From Vibrio campbellii CAIM 519 = NBRC 15631 = ATCC 25920 (GTDB taxonomy: Bacteria > Pseudomonadota > Gammaproteobacteria > Enterobacterales > Vibrionaceae), in the NCBI RefSeq assembly GCF_002163755.1, contig NZ_CP015863.1, positions 2,604,001-2,668,000 of the forward strand: a stretch of 64,000 nt of DNA. The letters are read 5' to 3'. The position numbers and the translations under genes are program-made. Position 1 is the stretch's first letter. Each line of letters starts with the position of its first letter. Shown piece by piece: positions 8,972 to 16,891 of this stretch. The notes beneath the pieces are model-generated. The model was not told the origin of the DNA, did no database searches, and worked only from the letters and a program-made list of their open reading frames with translations.

Positions 8972-9655
8972 ATGGCTAGGATCACCACACTTCTTTTTTC
9001 TTTTTTGTTCAGTTCAATTATTTTCGCGTACGAGGTCAGTCCAATCTATTTAGAGCTAGACGACGTTGGCCGAAACTCTCAAGGGTTGTACAAAGTAACG
9101 AATGTGGAGGACGACCCAATACTGCTGGAAGTCCATGTCTATCAAGCCGATTTCTCTTCAGGCGAGGAAATCCTGACACCATCGGAGGACGAGTTTCTCA
9201 TTCTCCCCCCTCAAGCTAAAATCGACGGGCAAAAGTCCCAAACCTTTCGCGTCCGTTACACGCCCAAAAGACCAATAAAAAAAACTGAGACATATCGAAT
9301 CGTCTTTACCCAGATAGAACTCGACAACCAAACTGAGGAGAATGAAGAAGATAGTTCTATCTCCATGCTATTGGAGTTTGCTACGTTAGCTTTTGTTTCT
9401 CCAGCTTCAAGTAAGTCCATTCCAACCGCTACCATTAAAAACAATCAAATTGCAATCAGAAATGACGGTAAACGCGTACTGAACATGAATGGCATGGAAT
9501 TTAGTTTCTCAGGTGGTAAGTCAAACAAAACAGTCGATTGGGAAGCGTTAAGTAACAAAACCAGTGCTTATTTAATGCCGGGGTCAACGGTAAAGTACAC
9601 TCTACCAAGTGAGTTGGGGCAGCCCCAAACAGTTTCTGTTAAAACAATAGACTAG
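8972..9655 (+). CDS. Fimbrial periplasmic chaperone, PapD-like
   Basis: Periplasmic chaperone of 227 residues that would cap pilin subunits by donor-strand complementation and hand them to the usher. A short signal peptide (to about residue 19) is followed by two immunoglobulin-like domains. The first has the family pattern LYKVTNVEDDPILLEVHVYQ and the segment ILPPQAKIDGQKSQTFRVRY that leads to the domain link; the second begins near residue 130. The gene starts 89 bp after the pilin, beyond a strong hairpin, with an AGGGAGAAAT ribosome site, and is followed 10 bp later by the usher. The acidic loop around residues 115-127 (NQTEENEEDSS) is unusual. Fold call is firm from context and motif. 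Confidence 0.85.
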   Translation: MARITTLLFSFLFSSIIFAYEVSPIYLELDDVGRNSQGLYKVTNVEDDPILLEVHVYQADFSSGEEILTPSEDEFLILPPQAKIDGQKSQTFRVRYTPKRPIKKTETYRIVFTQIELDNQTEENEEDSSISMLLEFATLAFVSPASSKSIPTATIKNNQIAIRNDGKRVLNMNGMEFSFSGGKSNKTVDWEALSNKTSAYLMPGSTVKYTLPSELGQPQTVSVKTID

Positions 9656-9665
9656 TGAGGTTTTT

Positions 9666-12056
9666 ATGAAAAATCTCATTTTACACTTTATTCTAGTTTT
9701 CACTGTAAAAGCTGCATTAGCTCATAGCTGGTCGTTCCCATTCCCTGTCATTTGGGGTGAAAATACTATCGGCCAAGTGAGCGCGTACTCAGACGGTATG
9801 ACCGTAGATTCAATCAACGTTGAACAGCTCGCTCAGTCAGTAGAGAAACTGATAAATGATGAAACTCTCGTGGCATTGAGAGGATTCTCTGAAGAATATA
9901 TCACGGTTGAACAATTGGCTCGTATGGGAATCAACGCAAATTTCGACACATCCGACCAAAGCATTAATCTAGTCATAGATGAGTCTGCAGCCGCGGACTT
10001 TTTACTCTCCTTCGGAAGCAAATACGAGCCTGCACAGTACTCGGAAAGCGCATTCTGGACGATACAAAATACACTGAACGCCAGTACTGATTACACCTTA
10101 TTTAGCGATTCTAACGCCGAAGACACGCAAACTTGGCTAGGGGAATGGTTAGTTCGAGCCAATATTGGTGGCGTTCGAGGGGCAAACCTTGATGTCTCCG
10201 GCTTCGTCACTGGCGGTAATAATGTCAATTCCGATGTCTATCGTGGTGAAGCTCGTCTTTTTTTCGATGAACCCAGCACACCTTGGCGCTTAACCTTTGG
10301 GGATGTGACCCAAACTAGTGCTGGCCATCTGCCGAGCACGCCTCTGGGCGGAGTCGCTTTTGAACGTTTGTACCAAGATTTACAGCCCACCAGAAACATT
10401 CAGAACGGCGGGACGCAACCTCTAGTATTAAATGAAAGCGCCGATGTCGAAATCTACATTAACGATATCTTCCTCACCGAGATTAGATTGCCACCGGGCC
10501 GATATACACTGGATGATCTGCCTCTCGTGTCAGGTACTAATGATGTGCGGTTAGACATTAGCTATCAATCAGGCCGCACCGACACTATCGTTTACAGTCA
10601 ATTTTTTAACTCTCGTTTACTTCGTGAGGGCATTTCTGACTTCGGTTTTTACTCTGGGTTAATCTCGACGATCGAGGATAACAACTTTAAATACGACGAT
10701 GAACAGTGGGTCACGTCGGGATACTACGACTACGGTATCAGCGACATATTAACGCTGGGTGTAAACGGACTTTACCACCCTGAGGGCCAACAACTTGGCG
10801 TTATTGCCACTATCGGTTCTGATTGGGGGAATGTAGGTGTTCGAGCATCTGCGCAAAACAATAAACCTAATGATGAAACTGGCAGTATCTACAGCCTAGA
10901 CTATTCCCATCAAGTGTGGGGAACGGATAGCTATGGCTCTCCAAACTTTCGTCTCGGCGTCGAATACCAAGATAAGTACTTCGCATTACCTTGGCAAATA
11001 GCCGAACCAAGAACAGGCTTACGCATATTCTCTAACTACGTGCTCACCATTACAGATGACCTTAGTCTAATATTAAGTGGAGACTATCGTGACTTCGAAG
11101 AGGAAGAGGTTGAATGGCTTGCTTCATCTGAAGTCGCTTGGCAATTTTACAGCCTGTCACTCTCTGCTGGTGTAGAGAAAGAGGAGAATCCAAACGATAA
11201 CATTGACGAGACGCGCTTCACTTTCTCTGCAGACTGGGACTGGAACTCTGTGTCTGGGGAGTACAATGCAAACGTCTCTTACTCCAACGAGCCCGATACT
11301 TACAGAGCTCAATTTCAACGCCCTTCCGATGATTACACAGGCAGCTATGGCTATGCGCTGACAGCAGAAGGTGATGCCGACTCTCAAACTTATTCTGTAG
11401 AGGGCAATTATGTGGCAAACCGCTTCATCACTGATGCTAAAGTCTCTCACCTCGACTTTGACAATTCCGACAGTTACCAAACCGCTTCATTGCGAGCAAG
11501 TACGGCGCTGACGCTGGCTGATGGCAACTTAGCTTGGTCACGTCCTATCAATGGACCTGTTGCCATCGTCGCCGTTCATGACTCTTTGGATGCTGATGTT
11601 GAAATCAACGCCGTTGCCGACGACCCAGCTGAAGCGATTTCAACTTCGGCGATAAATAATGCCGTTCAACTATCTGGTGGGCATCAGTTGTCTAGTGTCT
11701 ACATCAATGTCCCAGATGCTCCTGTCGGCTATGACTTTGGTGACCACGAATACAACATCACACCAGGGTCACAAACTGGCCATCTAATAAACATCGGCTC
11801 AATCGCGTCAAAGACCATAATTGGCACACTTGAAATCAGTTCTAAAAAACCACTAAAGCTCTACCAAGGGCAGTTAGTTGGACAACAGAAAACCTATGAC
11901 TTTTTCACCAATCGATCAGGTCGATTTGTTGTAGAAGGTATTGCTCCGGGCACCTACACCATCACGGTTGAAGGATTCAGCCCAACAAAACTAAACGTAC
12001 CAGAAACCAATAAAAATCTGATTTATCTACCCACTTTACTTATTAAAGAGGGATAA
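9666..12056 (+). CDS. Fimbrial outer-membrane usher
   Basis: Outer-membrane assembly platform of 796 residues that would accept chaperone-subunit complexes and secrete the growing fibre. A signal peptide (to about residue 19) precedes an N-terminal domain, then a long beta-barrel region rich in alternating aromatic residues and glycine. A plug-like insert is suggested by VEIYINDIFLTEIRLPPGRY and LDDLPLVSGTNDVRLDISY (residues about 257-310), the best family hallmark. The C-terminal part ends in a carboxypeptidase-like fold (GRFVVEGIAPGTYTITVEGF). At 796 residues it is shorter than FimD (about 830-880), in keeping with the archaic or alternate (CS1-like) classes. The four-base gap to the next gene implies coupling. 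Confidence 0.85.
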   Translation: MKNLILHFILVFTVKAALAHSWSFPFPVIWGENTIGQVSAYSDGMTVDSINVEQLAQSVEKLINDETLVALRGFSEEYITVEQLARMGINANFDTSDQSINLVIDESAAADFLLSFGSKYEPAQYSESAFWTIQNTLNASTDYTLFSDSNAEDTQTWLGEWLVRANIGGVRGANLDVSGFVTGGNNVNSDVYRGEARLFFDEPSTPWRLTFGDVTQTSAGHLPSTPLGGVAFERLYQDLQPTRNIQNGGTQPLVLNESADVEIYINDIFLTEIRLPPGRYTLDDLPLVSGTNDVRLDISYQSGRTDTIVYSQFFNSRLLREGISDFGFYSGLISTIEDNNFKYDDEQWVTSGYYDYGISDILTLGVNGLYHPEGQQLGVIATIGSDWGNVGVRASAQNNKPNDETGSIYSLDYSHQVWGTDSYGSPNFRLGVEYQDKYFALPWQIAEPRTGLRIFSNYVLTITDDLSLILSGDYRDFEEEEVEWLASSEVAWQFYSLSLSAGVEKEENPNDNIDETRFTFSADWDWNSVSGEYNANVSYSNEPDTYRAQFQRPSDDYTGSYGYALTAEGDADSQTYSVEGNYVANRFITDAKVSHLDFDNSDSYQTASLRASTALTLADGNLAWSRPINGPVAIVAVHDSLDADVEINAVADDPAEAISTSAINNAVQLSGGHQLSSVYINVPDAPVGYDFGDHEYNITPGSQTGHLINIGSIASKTIIGTLEISSKKPLKLYQGQLVGQQKTYDFFTNRSGRFVVEGIAPGTYTITVEGFSPTKLNVPETNKNLIYLPTLLIKEG

Positions 12057-12059
12057 ACA

Positions 12060-12911
12060 ATGAAACACTTATTCCAAATATCAGTGTTCAGTCTCGCCAT
12101 ATTATCTCAACCCGTATGGGCAGAATGCAGTGGCAAATGGACACTAAACGTTGACCGAAGTAACGTTGAATTTAAACGTGACTTAGGGGCTTATATTCCA
12201 GTTTATTTGGAGCTATCTCGCGATATTCAGACCTGTCGATTTCCGATGGCGATGGTCTCGGTCAACAATAAACAGTCCAGTTACTTAAGTTCAATTGGAG
12301 CCAGTTTATCTGTGACGATTCTGGACAAAAACTTTCGGCAGTTGAGTCACTTCCCTAATAAAGGTTTTCAGCTACCTTTGGATAATAGCCAAAGGACAAA
12401 GTTCTGGATAAAGGTTCCAGAAGCGAAAGTTGCTGCATCTGGTAATTACAACGGACTGCTCGAAGCCACAATATCCTTGGGCAAAAAGCAAAAGTCAAAA
12501 AACGCAAAAGTGAAGCTCAACGTTCCTGCTTTCGTTGCTTTTAACTCTGCCCCTAATGCCCCAAACATGCAACGCTCTGGTAACTCAGGTTATCGCTTTC
12601 AGCTTGGCGATCTGGAATCGAACCGAACTTACCGCTCTGACTTCGATCTTCTCTCAAATTCTAACGTTAGGCTGGTTGTGAAACAAAAGTATGGAGAGTT
12701 GAAACAGAAATCAGAACCCAATATTACTATACCGTATACATTGCGATTCAATAACGCTTTGGTTAACCAGAAAGCGGTTTATACCTTCTCTAACAACGAG
12801 AGTACTAAGCGATGGGGAGTACCACTCGAAGTGACGCTAGGAAATATCGACTTTGCCCGAGCTGGTAAATACCAAGACACGATAACTGTCGAAGTAAAAG
12901 CGATGCCTTAA
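12060..12911 (+). CDS. Fimbrial tip subunit / adhesin
   Basis: Secreted protein of 283 residues with a signal peptide ending at VWA (about residue 21). It is last in the operon and longer than the pilin, as expected of a two-domain tip protein: an N-terminal putative adhesin part with cysteines (AECSG, QTCRF) and a C-terminal pilin-like domain. The C-terminus DFARAGKYQDTITVEVKA closely matches that of the major pilin (FARAGKY then alternating hydrophobic strand), marking a homologous subunit end. The receptor is unknown. The assignment as adhesin rests on position and domain layout only. Confidence 0.72.
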   Translation: MKHLFQISVFSLAILSQPVWAECSGKWTLNVDRSNVEFKRDLGAYIPVYLELSRDIQTCRFPMAMVSVNNKQSSYLSSIGASLSVTILDKNFRQLSHFPNKGFQLPLDNSQRTKFWIKVPEAKVAASGNYNGLLEATISLGKKQKSKNAKVKLNVPAFVAFNSAPNAPNMQRSGNSGYRFQLGDLESNRTYRSDFDLLSNSNVRLVVKQKYGELKQKSEPNITIPYTLRFNNALVNQKAVYTFSNNESTKRWGVPLEVTLGNIDFARAGKYQDTITVEVKAMP

Positions 12912-13004
12912 AGGTAACACCATTGAAGAAAAGCCAGCGATTCAATTAAAAGAAGCGTAAGGTAAACGAGCAATATAGGACCGCTTGCCTATCGAGAGAT
13001 ATTA

Positions 13005-13033
13005 AAAAGCCCCGCACTAGGCGGGGCTTTGAT
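13005..13033. terminator. Bidirectional terminator between fimbrial operon and fusA
   Basis: AAAGCCCCGC (13006-13015) pairs with GCGGGGCTTT (13021-13030) around a 5-nt loop, between two converging transcription units, with A and T runs on both sides. Confidence 0.88.
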
Positions 13034-13056
13034 ATTTTAAAGCGTTAGTTTAAGAA

Positions 13057-15144
13057 TTACTTCTTAGCTTCGCGCTCTTTAACTTCTGCGATTACTTGCT
13101 CAGCAACGTTCGATGGACATGCTGCGTAACGAGCGAATTCCATAGAAAACTGACCACGACCAGAAGTGATAGTACGTAGGTGACCGATGTAACCAAACAT
13201 TTCTGATAGAGGAACGTCTGCTTTAATACGAACGCCTGTAGTACCAGCTTGTTGGTCTTTGATCATACCACGACGACGGTTAAGGTCACCGATTACGTCA
13301 CCAACGTTGTCTTCTGGAGTGAACACGTCAACGTTCATGATTGGCTCAAGAAGTTGCGCGCCTGCTTTAGGCATAGACTGACGGAATGCACCTTTAGCTG
13401 CGATTTCGTAAGCGATTGCTGATGAGTCAACTGCGTGGAAACCACCGTCGAATAGTTCAACTTCAACGTCTAGAGTTGGGAAGCCAGCTAGAACACCAGT
13501 ATCCATCATTGACGCAAAGCCTTTCTCAACCGCAGGCCAGAATTCTTTAGGTACGTTACCACCAACAACTGTTGATTTGAACGTGAAGCCTGAGTTTGGC
13601 TCACCTGGTTTGATGCGGTAGTCGATCTTACCGAACTGACCAGAACCACCAGACTGCTTCTTGTGCGTGTAGCTATCTTCAACTGCTTGAGTGATAGTTT
13701 CACGGTAAGCTACCTGTGGAGCACCTACTTCTAGCTCAACGCCGTAAGTACGCTTAAGGATGTCTACCTTGATGTCTAGGTGAAGTTCACCCATACCTTT
13801 CAGGATAGTTTCACCTGAATCTTCATCAGTCTCAACTTGGAATGATGGATCTTCTGCAACCATTTTACCGATCGCGATACCCATTTTCTCAGTAGAACCT
13901 TTGTCTTTTGGAGAAACAGCAATAGAGATTACTGGTTCTGGGAAGATCATAGCTTCTAGAGTACATTCGTGCTTAGGATCACATAGAGTGTGACCAGTTT
14001 GAACGTTCTTCATACCTACTACAGCGATGATGTCACCAGCTTGAGCTTCAGTAAGTTCGTTACGTTCGTCAGCTTGCATCTCACACATACGACCGATACG
14101 CTCAGTCTTACCAGTTGCAGAGTTAAGAACAGTATCGCCCTTCTTCATGCGACCAGAGTAGATACGGATAAATGTTAGAGCACCGAAACGGTCGTCCATG
14201 ATCTTGAACGCAAGTGCTTTTAGTGGCGCGTCAGCGTCAACTGTAGCAACTTCACCTGTTGGCTCACCAGTTTCTGGATCTGTTAGAGGCTGAGGATCAA
14301 CTTCAGTTGGAGCTGGTAGGTAATCTACAACAGCGTCAAGGATAAGTTGCATACCTTTGTTTTTGAATGCAGAACCACAGAACGTTGGGAAGAACGCTAG
14401 GTCACGAGTACCTTTACGGATACAAGCTTTTAGTTGCTCGATAGTTGGCTCTTCGCCTTCCATGTAAGCTTCCATTAGATCGTCGTCTTGCTCTACAGCA
14501 GTTTCAACTAGCTCTTCACGGTACTGTTCTACATCGTCAACCATGTCAGCTGGGATGTCTTGGATTTCGTAGTTTTCTGGCAGACCAGTTTCGTCCCAAA
14601 CGTAAGCTTTACGGTTTAGTACGTCTACAACACCAACGAAGTCGTCTTCGCGACCGATTGGTAGAGTCATAACTAGTGGGTTTGCACCTAGTACGTTCTT
14701 AACTTGGTCAACAACGCGGAAGAAGTCTGCACCCATACGGTCTAGTTTGTTTACGAAGATCAGACGAGCAACTTCTGAGTCGTTCGCGTAACGCCAGTTT
14801 GTTTCTGACTGAGGCTCAACACCACCAGAACCACAGAATACACCGATACCACCGTCAAGAACTTTAAGTGAACGGTATACTTCAACTGTAAAGTCTACGT
14901 GTCCAGGAGTGTCGATTACGTTCAGGCGGTGACCGTTCCACTCACAAGTTACTGCTGCAGACTGGATTGTAATACCACGCTCAGCTTCTTGCTCCATGAA
15001 GTCAGTTGTAGACTCGCCGTCGTGTACTTCACCAGTCTTATGGATTTTACCAGTAAGCTTCAGGATACGCTCAGTTGTGGTAGTTTTACCCGCATCAACG
15101 TGCGCGAAAATACCAATGTTTCTGTATTTTGATAAATCAGTCAT
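13057..15144 (-). CDS. fusA: Elongation factor G (stand-alone copy)
   Basis: Translational GTPase that drives tRNA-mRNA translocation and, with RRF, ribosome recycling. 695 residues, full length. Nucleotide-binding motifs: AHVDAGKTTT (about 14-23), DTPGH, NKLD; domains II-V follow, with the domain IV signature SGGSGQFGKI and GGNVPKEFWPAVEKG. There is no rpsL, rpsG or tuf beside it, so it is not the copy of the str operon; vibrios carry two EF-G genes and this matches the second one, located next to radA and the PilZ gene. Whether it specialises in translocation, recycling or stress is not visible. Codon usage is strongly biased, suggesting high expression. Confidence 0.93.
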   Translation of the reverse strand: MTDLSKYRNIGIFAHVDAGKTTTTERILKLTGKIHKTGEVHDGESTTDFMEQEAERGITIQSAAVTCEWNGHRLNVIDTPGHVDFTVEVYRSLKVLDGGIGVFCGSGGVEPQSETNWRYANDSEVARLIFVNKLDRMGADFFRVVDQVKNVLGANPLVMTLPIGREDDFVGVVDVLNRKAYVWDETGLPENYEIQDIPADMVDDVEQYREELVETAVEQDDDLMEAYMEGEEPTIEQLKACIRKGTRDLAFFPTFCGSAFKNKGMQLILDAVVDYLPAPTEVDPQPLTDPETGEPTGEVATVDADAPLKALAFKIMDDRFGALTFIRIYSGRMKKGDTVLNSATGKTERIGRMCEMQADERNELTEAQAGDIIAVVGMKNVQTGHTLCDPKHECTLEAMIFPEPVISIAVSPKDKGSTEKMGIAIGKMVAEDPSFQVETDEDSGETILKGMGELHLDIKVDILKRTYGVELEVGAPQVAYRETITQAVEDSYTHKKQSGGSGQFGKIDYRIKPGEPNSGFTFKSTVVGGNVPKEFWPAVEKGFASMMDTGVLAGFPTLDVEVELFDGGFHAVDSSAIAYEIAAKGAFRQSMPKAGAQLLEPIMNVDVFTPEDNVGDVIGDLNRRRGMIKDQQAGTTGVRIKADVPLSEMFGYIGHLRTITSGRGQFSMEFARYAACPSNVAEQVIAEVKEREAKK

Positions 15145-15360
15145 TGTCTTACTCTGTTAATAAGGTATAAAGTGCGCGCAGAGTATATCACAATCTGTCA
15201 AGACGGATACCTTTGCGTGCTATTGGAACAAAAAAAATTTTAACGTCGATTTTCCACCCTCAAATAATAGTCAAACTTCGCAATTTGTCTGCTAATTCGA
15301 TAATAATGAGAATAGATTCAACATTATTGTTACCCCTTAAATTGGGGCACAAGATGGCGT

Positions 15361-16740
15361 TTACAACTCATCAAATGCTTCGATAGCCTCCGACAGTTTT
15401 TTAACGCCATGGATTTGCATACCAGGAATACCGCCCTTTGGCATATTCGCTGCTGGTACGATCGCTTTCTTAAAGCCGTGCTTGAATGCTTCATTCAAAC
15501 GCTCTTGGCCACTCGGCACTGGGCGAATCTCTCCCGCTAGGCCGACCTCACCAAACACCACCACATCTTTTGGTAGTGGACGATCGCGAAAACTCGACAA
15601 AAGCGCCATAACTAGCGCAAGGTCAGCACTGGTCTCTGTGACTTTTACACCACCAACGACATTCACAAACACATCTTGATCGGCCATTTGTAGGCCACCG
15701 TGCTTATGCAGCACCGCCAATAATAAAGACAGACGGTTTTGTTCTAGGCCCACCGCGACGCGACGTGGGTTTGACAATTGTGAGTAGTCCACCAGCGCTT
15801 GAATCTCTACTAATAGAGGACGCGTGCCTTCCCACACCACCATAACGGACGAACCCGACGTCTCCTCTTCACCGCGGGATAGGAAAATCGCCGAAGGGTT
15901 ATTGACCTCTTTCAGTCCCTGCCCCGTCATGGCAAAGACGCCAAGTTCATTCACCGCACCAAAACGGTTTTTGTGGCTACGTAAGGTTCGGAAGCGACTA
16001 TCAGTGCCACCATCGAGTAGAACTGAACAGTCAATAATGTGCTCAAGTACTTTAGGGCCGGCAAGGGTACCATCTTTTGTTACGTGACCAACAATAAAGA
16101 CGGCCACATTATTTTGCTTTGCATAACGCGTCAGCGCGGTTGCCGATTCACGTACCTGCGCGACACTACCTGGCGAGGACTGAACGTCAGACACGTGCAT
16201 TACCTGAATCGAGTCAATCACCATAATGCGCGGCTGTTCTTTCTCTGCAATTTGGCAAATCTTGTCGACGTTCGTTTCCGACAACATCTTCAGGTGCTCT
16301 TTTGGCAACCCAAGTCGTGAGGCACGCATTGCCACTTGCTGGAGCGATTCCTCACCCGTCACATAGAGAGTAGGCATTTGCGAAGACAACAGACACATGG
16401 TTTGCAGAAGCAAAGTCGACTTACCTGCGCCGGGGTTACCACCGATAAGAATCGCAGCGCCCGGAACCACGCCACCACCAAGTACTCGGTCTAGCTCTTT
16501 AAAGCCACTCGTAAAACGGGGCACTTCTTGCAGATCAATCTCTGACAGGGTTTGAACTTGTGATTCCGTTGCTGAGCCTGCGTAACCAGATAAGCGTTCG
16601 TTGCGTGCTACCGTTGGCGATGCAGCAATACGAACTTCAGTAATCGTGTTCCATGCACCACACGCATTACACTGCCCCTGCCAACGTGGGAAATCCGCGC
16701 CACAATCATTACAAACATACGCTCGTTTTGCTTTCGCCAT
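15361..16740 (-). CDS. radA: DNA repair protein RadA (Sms)
   Basis: RecA-like ATPase and branch-migration helicase that acts on recombination intermediates. 459 residues, normal length. In order: an N-terminal four-cysteine zinc finger (CNDCGADF ... CNACGAW, about 10-28), a RecA-type core with Walker A GGNPGAGKST (about 97-106) and the RadA signature KNRFG, and a C-terminal Lon-protease-like domain without catalytic serine-lysine function. It lies 216 bp upstream of fusA and is divergent from the PilZ gene. Confidence 0.96.
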   Translation of the reverse strand: MAKAKRAYVCNDCGADFPRWQGQCNACGAWNTITEVRIAASPTVARNERLSGYAGSATESQVQTLSEIDLQEVPRFTSGFKELDRVLGGGVVPGAAILIGGNPGAGKSTLLLQTMCLLSSQMPTLYVTGEESLQQVAMRASRLGLPKEHLKMLSETNVDKICQIAEKEQPRIMVIDSIQVMHVSDVQSSPGSVAQVRESATALTRYAKQNNVAVFIVGHVTKDGTLAGPKVLEHIIDCSVLLDGGTDSRFRTLRSHKNRFGAVNELGVFAMTGQGLKEVNNPSAIFLSRGEEETSGSSVMVVWEGTRPLLVEIQALVDYSQLSNPRRVAVGLEQNRLSLLLAVLHKHGGLQMADQDVFVNVVGGVKVTETSADLALVMALLSSFRDRPLPKDVVVFGEVGLAGEIRPVPSGQERLNEAFKHGFKKAIVPAANMPKGGIPGMQIHGVKKLSEAIEAFDEL

Positions 16741-16891
16741 GATGCCTCAATTCTTAAACACTCGGTTTTTTCAACAAATGTGACCAAGCACCGCCATGTC
16801 ATGACCGTATCGAAGATGAACTCTTGATATACTCAAGCTTTGCTCTGCTTAGCCGATATAATTCGAATAACGACATACTTTAACAGAAATA

